This document shows positions 7,463 to 16,064 of a DNA stretch of 64,000 nucleotides, one piece after another. The DNA lies in NCBI GenBank assembly GCA_946480925.1, contig CAMLLU010000001.1, positions 154,108 to 218,107 of the forward strand, read 5' to 3'. The stretch is from an uncultured Rivibacter sp. (GTDB lineage: Bacteria > Pseudomonadota > Gammaproteobacteria > Burkholderiales > Burkholderiaceae). Within the stretch, counting starts at the first letter, position 1; every line of letters begins with the position of its first letter. A program made the position numbers and the translations under genes. The notes under the pieces are model-generated. The model saw only the letters and a program-made list of their open reading frames with translations. It was not told the DNA's origin and did no database searches.

Positions 7463-8041
7463 ATGGCAATCACCCGCGACAGCCTGCTGACCCTCGAAGC
7501 CTATGCCCGCGCGCGCAAGGACATGAAGGCGAGCGTGATCCCGCATCGGCGCCTGCGCAGCGTGCACCTGGGCGAGCACATGACGGTGCAGTTCGAGGAC
7601 GAGACCACCATCCGCTACCAGATCCAGGAGATGCTGCGGGTCGAGAAGATCTTCGAGGAAGAGGGTATCCAGCAGGAGGTAGACGCCTACAACCCGCTGG
7701 TGCCCGACGGAAGCAACTGGAAGGCGACGCTGCTGCTCGAGTACCCCGACGTGCACGAACGCAGGCGCGAGCTGGGCCGCCTGATCGGCGTGGAAGACCG
7801 CATGTTCGTCGAGGTGGAGGGGCGGTCGCGGGTCTATGCGATCGCCGACGAAGATCTCGACCGCGAGAACGCCGAGAAAACCTCGTCCGTGCACTTCCTG
7901 CGCTTCGAATTCCCTCCGGCACTGGCGGCGGCCATTCGCGCCGGTGCGGCCGTCAAGTTGGGGTGCGACCACAGCAACTATCCGGTGCACGTGAGCATCG
8001 CGCCCGACACGCTGGCCAGCCTGGCCGGCGACCTGCGCTAG
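7463..8041 (+). CDS. DUF3501 family protein
   Basis: A 192-residue soluble protein beginning MAITRDSLLTLEAYA with the family core RRLRSVHLGEHMTVQFEDE and the conserved YQIQEMLRVEKIFEEEGIQ (about residues 50-70). The family is named for conservation only; its biochemical role is unknown. It recurs directly after rubrerythrin and GlpC-like Fe-S genes, as here (12-base gap), so it likely works in that redox unit. A C-terminal stretch KLGCDHSNYPV holds a conserved cysteine and histidine. Confidence 0.85.
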   Translation: MAITRDSLLTLEAYARARKDMKASVIPHRRLRSVHLGEHMTVQFEDETTIRYQIQEMLRVEKIFEEEGIQQEVDAYNPLVPDGSNWKATLLLEYPDVHERRRELGRLIGVEDRMFVEVEGRSRVYAIADEDLDRENAEKTSSVHFLRFEFPPALAAAIRAGAAVKLGCDHSNYPVHVSIAPDTLASLAGDLR

Positions 8042-8247
8042 CCAGCCGCTGCACGCCGCCAAACGCCACCGCGTGGTGCTGCAAGTTCCCCGGCTTGCCC
8101 CATTGATCACGGGATACAAGGCTGACAAAGCCTGCGGCTATCATCGGCCGTTACAACCTCTGCCGGATCCGGAAAAGTCTTCCGACGCGGCAAGCAGTAC
8201 CACTCAACCCCGGGGCCAAGAGCCCGAATGCCGAGGAAGCCAACGTG

Positions 8248-9249
8248 ATGACCCAGCACGACGCCCAGGGTCTGTCCCCCAACGGTGCCGCGTCTGTTCC
8301 GGGCGCCGTGGCGCTCTCCTTGTTCGATGCGCTGGGGATCGGCGTCACGCTCAAGGACGTGGCTTCTGGCTGCTACGTTCACGTCAATCGCGCTGCCGAG
8401 GGCTTGTTCGGTCGCCCGGCCGAGCAGCTCGTCGGCCACACCGATGCCGAGCTGTTCGAGGCTTCGCTGGCCGCGGCACTGCGCGCTGCCGAGCAGCAGG
8501 CGCTGAGCCTGGACGGCACCGCCACGACCGAGCACCGCCTCGACCTGGGCGCCGGCCGGCGCGACCTGCAGGCCACCCGGCGCTACTTGTTCGCTCCCGA
8601 TGGCAGGCCCATGCAGCTGCTGTGTGCCTGGCTCGACAAGACCGAACAGCACCGCCGCGAGGCCCAACTGCAAGCGGCGCTCGAGCAGCTCGAGCAGCAG
8701 CAAGGCGCCAACGAAATGCTGCGCCGCGAGCTGCAGGACGAGCGCGTGCGCGACAGCACCACCGGGCTGTACCACCGCGCCCATTTCGAAGACCAGCTTC
8801 GGCGCGAGGTCGATCTGTCTTCACGCGAGCACCGTGAATTCGCCCTGGTGTTCGTGGCGATCGACGCGCTCGACGAAACCGCACGCCAGTACGGTGCCGA
8901 AGGCCGCCAGCGTGTGCTCGAAGCCCTGGGCCGGCTGCTGCGCAGCAACACCCGGGCGATGGATGCGCCGTGCCGGCTCGAGCACGAGAACTTCGCAGTG
9001 CTGCTGTCGGGCGTCGGCCTGGCCACGGCCCATGCCCGCATGGAAGGCCTGCGTCGCCAGTGCGCCACGCAGATCGTCGCGCTGGCCGGCCAGGAGCTGC
9101 ACTTCAGTGTGTCGATGGGCGTGGCAAGCTTTCCGCACACTGCCAGCACCCTCGAAGGGCTGATGGAGGCTTCGGAAGCGGCCCTTGCCGAAGCCCGCCG
9201 CCGCGGTGGCAACCGCGTGGCACTGGCAAGCATCCGGTTCGACCAGTGA
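8248..9249 (+). CDS. PAS-GGDEF protein with degenerate, probably inactive GGDEF site
   Basis: A 333-residue cytoplasmic signalling protein. A PAS-like domain fills residues about 20-130 (FDALGIGVTLKDVASGCYVH, NRAAEGLFGR), a coiled-coil joins it, and a GGDEF domain occupies residues about 165-330. The fold markers are present (DSTTGLYHRAHFEDQL; VSMGVASFP; EAALAEARRRGGNRV), but the catalytic signature reads LEHENFAVLLSG where active diguanylate cyclases have GGDEFAVLL or GGEEFAVLL. Both glycines and the first acidic residue are lost, so cyclic-di-GMP synthesis is unlikely. It may bind GTP or c-di-GMP, or act by protein contact. ATG 8248 is chosen over the adjacent GTG; the stop lies inside a GGTCAC-type repeat. 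Confidence 0.82.
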   Translation: MTQHDAQGLSPNGAASVPGAVALSLFDALGIGVTLKDVASGCYVHVNRAAEGLFGRPAEQLVGHTDAELFEASLAAALRAAEQQALSLDGTATTEHRLDLGAGRRDLQATRRYLFAPDGRPMQLLCAWLDKTEQHRREAQLQAALEQLEQQQGANEMLRRELQDERVRDSTTGLYHRAHFEDQLRREVDLSSREHREFALVFVAIDALDETARQYGAEGRQRVLEALGRLLRSNTRAMDAPCRLEHENFAVLLSGVGLATAHARMEGLRRQCATQIVALAGQELHFSVSMGVASFPHTASTLEGLMEASEAALAEARRRGGNRVALASIRFDQ

Positions 9250-9290
9250 CCAGTGGCTAGCACAGGTCACAGGTCACCACACGGTCACTA
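9243..9290. repeat. GGTCAC-type heptamer repeats between convergent genes, copy 1
   Basis: Units CAGTGAC, CAGTGGC, AGGTCAC, AGGTCAC and CGGTCAC fill the whole gap between the GGDEF gene and the convergent permease gene and overlap both stop codons. The same kind of unit recurs at 29608-29675 and 41258-41327. Confidence 0.65.
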
Positions 9291-10096
9291 CCCCAAGGCC
9301 TTGTAGAGCATGTAGGTCGCCAGGCCGTACAGCAGGAAGGCGAATACGCGCTTGAGCTGCCGGACGTTCATCGCATGCGCGGCCCTGGCACCCAGCGGAG
9401 CGAACAGCACGCTCGACACGGCGATGACCAGCAGCGCCGAGATCCACAGGTAGCCGAAGGCGCCGGGCAGCGGGTTGTCGATCGACCTGCCGCCCACCAC
9501 ATAACCCACGGTATTGGCCAGCGCGATGGGGAAGCCCAGCGCGGCACTCGTGGCCACGGCGTTGTGCATGTTGACGTTGCACCACGTCATGAAGGGCACC
9601 GAGATGAAGCCGCCGCCGGCGCCCACCAGGCCCGAGACGAACCCGATGACACCGCCCGCAGAAAGCCGCCCGGCAGTGCCCGGCAGCTGACGCGTCGGCT
9701 CGGGCTTCTTGTCGAGCAGCATCTGGGTGGCGGAAAAGCCCACGAACAACGCGAACACCAGCGCGAGCACCGTGCCCTTGAGCAGCGCGAACACACCGGC
9801 GCCCGCGAGCAGTCCGCCGGCGACGATGCCCGGCGCCAGGGTGCGCACGATCTCCCAGCGCACCGCGCCGCGTTTGTGGTGCGCACGCACGCTGGAGATC
9901 GACGTGAACAGGATGGTCGCCATCGACGTGGCGATCGCCATCTTGACGGCCAGCGCCGACTCCACGCCGCGGTGCGACAGGATGAAGGTCATGAACGGCA
10001 CCATCAGCATGCCGCCGCCGATGCCCAGGAGGCCTGCCAGGAACCCGGTGAAACAGCCGAGCAGCAGCAGCTCGGCGACCAGCTGCCATTCGAGGA

Positions 10097-10100
<4 letters not shown>
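9288..10100 (-). CDS. TauE/SafE (TSUP) family membrane permease
   Basis: A 270-residue inner-membrane protein with about eight helices arranged as two repeats, each with the family glycine motif: GFLAGLLGIGGGMLMVPF near residue 20 and GFVSGLVGAGGGFISVPF near residue 160. TSUP members export or import sulfite, sulfoacetate or other organosulfur anions; the substrate here is unknown. The start is a TTG (complement 10098-10100) that overlaps the TGA of the upstream EVE gene, so the two are translationally coupled. An in-frame ATG at 10133 lies inside the EVE gene and is less likely. The stop codon lies in a GGTCAC repeat. Confidence 0.86.
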
Positions 10101-10567
<467 letters not shown>

Positions 10568-10599
10568 CGCTGTGTTGTTCTTGTGTGCTCGCGGTGCGT

Positions 10600-10752
10600 G
10601 CAGGGAAGGTGTCCGCCGCGAGCCGAGAGCCGCATTCCTGAACCCAGGGGATTCAGGTGGGCGAGGTCAGAAAGGCTTCGGGTTCATCTGACGCGAGACG
10701 ATCGCACCAGCCAGTCGATGTTCCAGGCCCTTGCTCAATGAGCATCGGTTCA
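10600..10752 (-). ncRNA. ssrS: 6S RNA
   Basis: Located between zapA and the EVE gene on the minus strand, the usual place of ssrS in many beta- and gammaproteobacteria. The transcript would start just after a TATATT-like -10 (near 10760) and includes the block CGAAGCCTTTCTGACCTCG, similar to the E. coli 6S segment GAGAAGCCUUAAAACUGCG. It is followed by a hairpin CCTGAATCCCCTGGGTTCAGG at about 10640-10660, matching the E. coli hairpin built on CUUGAACC and GGUUCAAG, and then by GCGGC. 6S RNA mimics an open promoter and binds sigma-70 RNA polymerase in stationary phase. Both ends are approximate. Confidence 0.72.
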
Positions 10753-10858
10753 AGGAAATATAAAACTCCCGCGAACGCGACGGACGAAACCATTCTAGAG
10801 CGTGAGTGTGAATGGCAAGGGCCCTACCCGTGCGGCAAAAGGGCCAAGTTCGTCACGT

Positions 10859-11188
10859 TCAGAAGAGCCGGCCGTCTTCGTTTAGCGCGCTGTCGATCCG
10901 GCGGATCAGCGTGTCGACGTCGGCACCGGCATTGCCCTCGAGGCTGCTGTCGGTCAGCAAAGGTTCGGGCGCTGCTGCGGCAGGTGCCGGGCGCTCGGCC
11001 AATGCATAGGCAAGATTCAATGCAGCCAGCACGGCGATGCGTTCGCGTGCCTTGACTTTGCCGGCATCGCGGATCGCACACATCTCGCGGTCCACGTTGC
11101 CCACCGCTTCGAGCAGCGAAGTCTCGCCGCCTTCCGGGCAGCCGAGGATGTAGCTCTGCCCCATGATCGTCACTTCGATCTGCTTCAT
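10859..11188 (-). CDS. zapA: Cell division protein ZapA
   Basis: A 109-residue protein starting MKQIEVTIMGQSYILGCPEG, the typical ZapA N-terminus, followed by a long helix (VGNVDREMCAIRDAGKVKA; RIAVLAALNLAYAL) that forms the dimer/tetramer coiled coil. ZapA cross-links FtsZ filaments at midcell. GGAG lies 5 bases before the ATG (complement 11186-11188). The upstream 71-residue coiled-coil gene ends 17 bases before it, and 6S RNA follows. Confidence 0.93.
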   Translation of the reverse strand: MKQIEVTIMGQSYILGCPEGGETSLLEAVGNVDREMCAIRDAGKVKARERIAVLAALNLAYALAERPAPAAAAPEPLLTDSSLEGNAGADVDTLIRRIDSALNEDGRLF

Positions 11189-11204
11189 GACCACTCCAGG
11201 GGCT

Positions 11205-11420
11205 TCAGGCACGGTGGTCTTCCACCGGCGGATCGGCCGGCAGGCGCTCGAGCAGCGCGTCGATGCGGCTGCGTGCGGCGCCCAGGCGCGCGCGCAGCGA
11301 ATCGCGCTCGGCTTTCACCGCCTCGAGTTCCTGTTGCAGCAGCGTGTTGGTGCGCTTGAGCTCCTCGTGCCGCAGCAGCAGGCGTTCCACGCGTTCGGCT
11401 AGCTCGTCCATTCTCGACAT
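11205..11420 (-). CDS. ZapB-like small coiled-coil protein
   Basis: A 71-residue protein that is almost entirely coiled coil, with regular heptads in MDELAERVERLLLRHEELK and QQELEAVKAERDSLRARL. It precedes zapA on the same strand. The genomic place and pattern match the TIGR02449/ZapB-like proteins of betaproteobacteria, thought to act with ZapA at the Z ring. Function is inferred from context and structure only. Confidence 0.8.
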   Translation of the reverse strand: MSRMDELAERVERLLLRHEELKRTNTLLQQELEAVKAERDSLRARLGAARSRIDALLERLPADPPVEDHRA

Positions 11421-11493
11421 CGGTTCCTCGGCCTCGCCTACAACCTCGCGGCATTGTATGGGGCGCTCCAGCCCACCTTTACAATTTGCCGCG

Positions 11494-11697
11494 TTGGTGC
11501 TCGTGTCGGTGTTCACACCGGCGCGGTTAAACGGGAAGCAGGGAGGTCGTGCCGTCGCCACGACACCACCCAACCTGCGCTGCCCCCGCAACGGTAAGCG
11601 GACGGGATTCGTTCCCCACCCTGCGCACAGCCACTGGAGGCTCGTCTTCCGGGAAGGTCGCATGGGCCGTTCCGCCAGCCCGGATACCGGCCAACGG
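11494..11697 (+). promoter_or_regulatory. Cobalamin (adenosylcobalamin-type) riboswitch
   Basis: The conserved order of a B12 riboswitch is present: TTGGTGC (11494), ACACCGG...GGTTAAACGGGAA, CAACCTGCGCTGCCCCCGC, AACGGTAAGCGG, the CCTGCGCACAGCCACTGG segment, GGGAAGG and the B12 box GCCCGGATACCGGCC (about 11678-11692). A short hairpin GCACG-TTCG-CGTGC follows at 11706-11719. No U-rich terminator is seen, so control of translation of btuB is more likely than termination. It heads the B12 uptake and assembly operon. Confidence 0.95.
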
Positions 11698-11780
11698 GGG
11701 GTGCGGCACGTTCGCGTGCGGTGCCATGTCGCATGGGCCTGCGGGGAAGCTGGCACGTGCACCGCGTTCGTCCATTCAAC

Positions 11781-13694
11781 ATGTCGTTTTCTCCCGTGGT
11801 GCCGCACGCACCTTTCGCGCGGGCTGCCGTTGCGCTCGCCTCGCTGCTGGCCTGCGCCGCGCCCGCATCCGCCCAAACCGCCGCGGCTGCGCTGTCGCCG
11901 GTGGTCGTGACCGCGACCCGCACGGCCACGCCGCTCGACCGCGTGATCGCCGACGTGGTCGTCATCGATGCCGAGCAGTTGCGCGACGCTGCCGGCAGCA
12001 CCGTCGAAGACGTGCTGCGTGAACACGCTGGCGTGCAGATCGTGCGCAACGGCGGGCCGGGGCAGAGTGTCGGCTTCTTCGTGCGCGGCACGTCGACCAA
12101 CAGCACCGTCGTGCTCATCGACGGCGTGCGGGTCGGTTCCGCCACGCTGGGCCAGGCGCAGCTCGAAAGCCTGAGCGTCGCGCAGATCGAGCGCATCGAA
12201 GTGCTGCGCGGGCCCGGCAGCAGTCTCTACGGTGCCGATGCGATGGGCGGCGTGATCCAGATCTTCACGCGGCGCGGCGCCAACGGTGCGCCACGCGTGC
12301 AGGCCAGCCTGGCGGCAGGCCGCTATGACTCGAACGAGGCTTCCGGCAGTGTGAGCGGTGCCATCGGCGGGTTCGACTACGCCGTGTCGTTTTCGCGCGA
12401 AGCCAGCGACGGCATCTCGGCCATTGCTGCACCGGGCGATACCTTCCAGAGCTACAACCCCGACAAGGACGGCTTCCGCCGGCGCGGCGGCTCGGCGCAA
12501 CTGGGGTACACCCCCGTCGACGGCCATCGCATCGGCCTGCGCTGGGCCGAAAGCCGGCTCGATGCGCAGTACGACGGCGCAGAATTTCCACCTCCCAACT
12601 TCACTGCCGACGCGTCGCCAGACTTCCGCAACAAGCTCGACACGCGTGTGGTTGCGCTCGACTATGCCGCGAGCGTCACGAAAACCTGGCGCAGCGACCT
12701 CACGCTTTCGCAGAACGAAGACAAGCTGGCCTCGGGCGGCACCACGCTGAGCCGTTTCGAGACCGAGCGGCGCCAGGTGGGCTGGCAGAACACCTGGGAC
12801 TTCGCGCAGGGCCACACGCTCGTCGGGCTGATCGAGCGGCTGGAGGAAACGGTGCAGTCGCCATCGTTCAACCCCAATGAGCGCAGCCGCGACAACGATG
12901 CACTCGTGCTCAGCTACACCGGCACGCAAGACGCCCACCGCTGGCAGGTGGATGTGCGGCACGACCGCAACAGCGTCTATGGCGGCCACACCACTGCCAA
13001 GCTCGGCTACGCGCTGCAGTTGAGCAAGCCGTGGTCGGTGCGGGCATCGGCCGGCACGGCGTTTCGTGCACCGAGCTTCAATGAGCTGTACTTCCCCGGT
13101 TTCGGCGTCGAGACCATGCAGCCGGAGAAGTCGCGCAGCATCGAGGTCGGCACCACGTGGCGCGAGGAGTCCTGGAGCGTGCAGGCCACGGCGTATCGCA
13201 ACCGTGTCCGCGACCTCATCGTCTATGAGATGGACCGTTCGTTCTGCCCGGCGGATCCGGCTTACGACTTCGGCTGCGCACGCAACGTCAACCGTGCCCG
13301 TCTGAAAGGGGCTTCGCTGTCTGCGCAGGGGGCGCAAGGTGCTTGGCATTGGGCTGGCGGCGTGGAACTCCTCGATGCCACCGATGCGGCCAACGGTACC
13401 CGCCTGCCGCGCCGCGCCGCGCACACCGCGAACGCCAGCCTGGCCTACCATGCAGCGGAGTGGGGAGCGCGCGCTGCGGTGCAGGGCGTGGGCAAGCGCC
13501 CTGAGCCCGGCGGCACGGTGATGCCGTCCTACGAATTGCTCGACCTGAGCGCCCACTACGTGCTGGCCCGCAACTGGCGCGTGGAGGCCAAGCTCTTCAA
13601 CGCGCTCGACAAGCGCTATGAGCCGGTCAAAGATTACGGCGCGCCGGGCCGCGCGCTGTGGCTGGTGCTGAGCTACGACAGCCAGGCGTTCTGA
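11781..13694 (+). CDS. btuB: TonB-dependent cobalamin receptor
   Basis: A 637-residue outer-membrane beta-barrel. A signal peptide ends near ASAQ (residue 32), followed by a TonB box (LSPVVVTATRT), the plug domain (VEDVLREHAGVQIVRNGG; FFVRGTSTNSTVVLIDGVRV; IERIEVLRGPGSSLYGADAMG) and a 22-strand barrel. TonB-dependent receptors under a B12 riboswitch and followed by BtuCD-F are cobalamin/cobinamide importers. The start ATG 11781 leaves about 85 bases after the riboswitch; no strong ribosome-binding site is visible, which fits riboswitch control of translation. First gene of an eight-gene operon. Confidence 0.93.
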   Translation: MSFSPVVPHAPFARAAVALASLLACAAPASAQTAAAALSPVVVTATRTATPLDRVIADVVVIDAEQLRDAAGSTVEDVLREHAGVQIVRNGGPGQSVGFFVRGTSTNSTVVLIDGVRVGSATLGQAQLESLSVAQIERIEVLRGPGSSLYGADAMGGVIQIFTRRGANGAPRVQASLAAGRYDSNEASGSVSGAIGGFDYAVSFSREASDGISAIAAPGDTFQSYNPDKDGFRRRGGSAQLGYTPVDGHRIGLRWAESRLDAQYDGAEFPPPNFTADASPDFRNKLDTRVVALDYAASVTKTWRSDLTLSQNEDKLASGGTTLSRFETERRQVGWQNTWDFAQGHTLVGLIERLEETVQSPSFNPNERSRDNDALVLSYTGTQDAHRWQVDVRHDRNSVYGGHTTAKLGYALQLSKPWSVRASAGTAFRAPSFNELYFPGFGVETMQPEKSRSIEVGTTWREESWSVQATAYRNRVRDLIVYEMDRSFCPADPAYDFGCARNVNRARLKGASLSAQGAQGAWHWAGGVELLDATDAANGTRLPRRAAHTANASLAYHAAEWGARAAVQGVGKRPEPGGTVMPSYELLDLSAHYVLARNWRVEAKLFNALDKRYEPVKDYGAPGRALWLVLSYDSQAF

Positions 13695-13708
13695 CCCTCC
13701 ACCCCAGC

Positions 13709-14692
13709 ATGCTCGCCGCACCCTCCGTCCGTCTGTGGCTGCCGTTGGCGCTGCTGGGCGCGGGTGCCGCGGTGGCGCTGGGCCTCTCCGCGGGCTCGTC
13801 GGGCTTCGGCTGGGCCGATGCGCAGATCGTCTGGCAGATCCGCTTGCCGCGTGTGCTGGCCGGCTTTGGTGCCGGGGCTGCGCTGGCGCTGGCCGGGGCG
13901 TTGATGCAGCTGCTCACGCGCAATGCACTGGCTGACCCTTACGTGCTGGGTGTCTCCGGCGGCGGCTCGGTGGGCGCGCTGTTCGCCATCCTGCTCGCGC
14001 CGGCGTGGGCCGTGTGGGCACCGCCGATCGGTGCGGCGGCCGGCGCGGCGCTGGCGGCGATGGTGCTGTTCGCGCTGTCGTGGCGTGTGATGGCGCGCGC
14101 CACGGCGCTCGGGCCCGTCAGCGAGGCCGGCGTGACCTTGCTGCTCATCGGCGTGATGCTGGGCTCGGCCTCGTCGGCGCTGGTGTCGCTGCTGCTCACG
14201 CTCGCGCCCGACCTGCAGTTGCGCGGCATGGTGTTCTGGCTGCTGGGCGACCTGAACGGTGCTACCGAGTGGGTGCCGGTGTGGCTTGCGGTGGCGGTGT
14301 GCCTCGTGCTCGTGTGGCCCGCGGCGCACGAACTCGACCTGCTGGCGCGTGGCGATGCCTGGGCGGCGACGGTGGGCGTGTCGGTGGTGCACCGCCGGCG
14401 CATCGCACTGCTCGCCGCGGCGGTGGCCACCGGCGCGGCCGTGGCCACCGCGGGCGCCATCGGCTTTGTCGGGCTGGTGATTCCGCACGCGCTGCGGCTG
14501 GCCGGGCTGCGTGTCGCGCGCTGGCTGCTGCCGGCCAGCGTGCTGGCTGGAGGTGCTTTCCTTACCGCGGCCGACACGGTGGCACGCACCATCGTTGCGC
14601 CGGTGCAGCTGCCGGTGGGCGTGCTGTCGGCCGGCGTCGGCGTGCCGGTGTTCCTGTGGTTGCTGCTGAGCCGCGCCGGGAGGCGTCCATGA
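13709..14692 (+). CDS. btuC: Cobalamin ABC transporter permease (FecCD family)
   Basis: A 327-residue inner-membrane protein with about 10 helices and FecCD-family motifs: RLPRVLAGFGAGAALALAG, LADPYVLGVSGGGSVGA (about residues 72-88), and GFVGLVIPHALRLAG near residue 255, the last contacting the ATPase. The start follows btuB by 14 bases. Its stop overlaps the next start as ATGA. With btuD and btuF it forms the B12 importer. Confidence 0.93.
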   Translation: MLAAPSVRLWLPLALLGAGAAVALGLSAGSSGFGWADAQIVWQIRLPRVLAGFGAGAALALAGALMQLLTRNALADPYVLGVSGGGSVGALFAILLAPAWAVWAPPIGAAAGAALAAMVLFALSWRVMARATALGPVSEAGVTLLLIGVMLGSASSALVSLLLTLAPDLQLRGMVFWLLGDLNGATEWVPVWLAVAVCLVLVWPAAHELDLLARGDAWAATVGVSVVHRRRIALLAAAVATGAAVATAGAIGFVGLVIPHALRLAGLRVARWLLPASVLAGGAFLTAADTVARTIVAPVQLPVGVLSAGVGVPVFLWLLLSRAGRRP

Positions 14693-15513
14693 ACGACAGG
14701 GTGTTGAACGTGCAGGTGCGTGCACTGCAACTCAGGGCGGGCGCCACGAGCCACGGCCGGGTGCTGTGCCGCGACCTGGCGTTCGATGTGCGGGCCGGCG
14801 ACTGCTGGGTGGTGCTGGGGCCCAATGGCGCAGGCAAGTCCACGCTGATTGCCACGCTGGCCGGCCTGCTGCCCCCGGCGGCAGGGCATGTGGTGCTGCA
14901 GGGGCAGGAACTCGCGGCCTGGCCGGTCGCGGAGCTGGCGCGCTGGCGTGCGTGGTGCCCGCAGTTCTGGATCGACCCATTCCCGAGCAGCGTCGAAGAC
15001 ACCGTGCGGGCCGCACGCCGGCCGCAGTCGCGCTGGTCGGGCTGGGGCGATGAAGCCGACGCTGCACAGCCCGGCGAGATCGAGCGGGTGTTGCGCGAGC
15101 TCGACCTGCTGCACCTGCGCGAGGCCGACGTGCGCACGCTCTCGGGCGGCGAACGCCAGCGCGTCGCGGTAGCGGCCTGCCTGCTGCAGGGGGCGCCGTG
15201 GCTGCTGCTGGACGAGCCGGCCTCGCACCTGGACCTCGCGCATCAGCAATTGCTGGTGGACGTGCTTCGCGAGCGTGCGGCCGGCGGCAGCGCCGTTTTT
15301 GCCAGCCTGCACGACATCGACCTTGCCGCGCGCCTGGCCACGCACGCAGCGCTGCTCGACGGCCGCGGCGGTGCCGTCGTGGGCTCGCGCGAAGACGTGA
15401 TGACGCCGGCCCACCTGTCGGCCGCGTTCGGCGTGGCGGTCGATCGCGTGGAGGTGTGCGGCGTGCAGCGCTTCTGGGTCGGTCCGGCGCGCCATGTGGA
15501 GGTGCAGCGATGA
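14689..15513 (+). CDS. btuD: Cobalamin ABC transporter ATP-binding protein
   Basis: A 274-residue ABC ATPase with Walker A GPNGAGKST (near residue 45), signature LSGGERQRVA (near residue 150), Walker B LLLDEPASHLDL and a switch histidine in SLHDIDLAA. It energises BtuC. Start and stop codons overlap btuC and cobU by 4 bases (ATGA), which implies translational coupling. The segment after Walker A (CPQFWIDPFPSSVEDTV) has the Q-loop. Confidence 0.93.
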   Translation: MNDRVLNVQVRALQLRAGATSHGRVLCRDLAFDVRAGDCWVVLGPNGAGKSTLIATLAGLLPPAAGHVVLQGQELAAWPVAELARWRAWCPQFWIDPFPSSVEDTVRAARRPQSRWSGWGDEADAAQPGEIERVLRELDLLHLREADVRTLSGGERQRVAVAACLLQGAPWLLLDEPASHLDLAHQQLLVDVLRERAAGGSAVFASLHDIDLAARLATHAALLDGRGGAVVGSREDVMTPAHLSAAFGVAVDRVEVCGVQRFWVGPARHVEVQR

Positions 15514-16064
15514 GCCGGCTGCACCTGGTGCTGGGAGGTGCCCGCTCGGGCAAGAGCCGCTTTGCCGAAACGCTGGCCCGCGAGGCCGAGCGGCAAGGCC
15601 ATGAGATCGTGTTGCTGGCCACCGCGCTGGCCGGCGATGCCGAGATGGCCGAGCGCATTGCGCGGCACAAGGCTGCGCGCCCGGCGCATTGGCGGCTGCA
15701 CGAGGTGGGCCCCACACAGACGTTGGCCGGGACCTTGCTGCAGGCGGCCTCCGCGCCCCGCGGCTTTGTGGTGGTCGATTGCCTCACGCTGTGGCTGTCG
15801 CAGCTCATGTGCCCGCCGCCCGGGCTCCCGGTGGCCGATGTGCAGACCGAGTCGGCTGCATTGCTGCGTGCATTGCCGCAGCTGCAGGCTCCCGCGGTGC
15901 TGGTGTCCAACGAGATCGGCCAGGGTGTGGTGCCGATGGATGCCGCCACGCGTGCAGTGGTCGATGCACTCGGCCGGCTGCACCAGGACGTTGCCGCGCT
16001 CGCGGACCGCGTGACGTGGATGGTCGCGGGCCTGCCAGTTGCCGTGAAGGACTCGCCCCGATGA
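15510..16064 (+). CDS. cobU: Adenosylcobinamide kinase / adenosylcobinamide-phosphate guanylyltransferase
   Basis: A 184-residue enzyme that phosphorylates adenosylcobinamide and transfers GMP to give AdoCbi-GDP, the first steps of nucleotide-loop assembly. The P-loop GGARSGKSRFAE sits at residues 9-20. The conserved core ERIARHKAARPAHW (near residue 50), VVDCLTLWLSQLM and SNEIGQGVVP match CobU/CobP. It overlaps btuD and btuF by ATGA. A kinase among transport genes shows that cobinamide as well as cobalamin is salvaged. Confidence 0.95.
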   Translation: MSRLHLVLGGARSGKSRFAETLAREAERQGHEIVLLATALAGDAEMAERIARHKAARPAHWRLHEVGPTQTLAGTLLQAASAPRGFVVVDCLTLWLSQLMCPPPGLPVADVQTESAALLRALPQLQAPAVLVSNEIGQGVVPMDAATRAVVDALGRLHQDVAALADRVTWMVAGLPVAVKDSPR

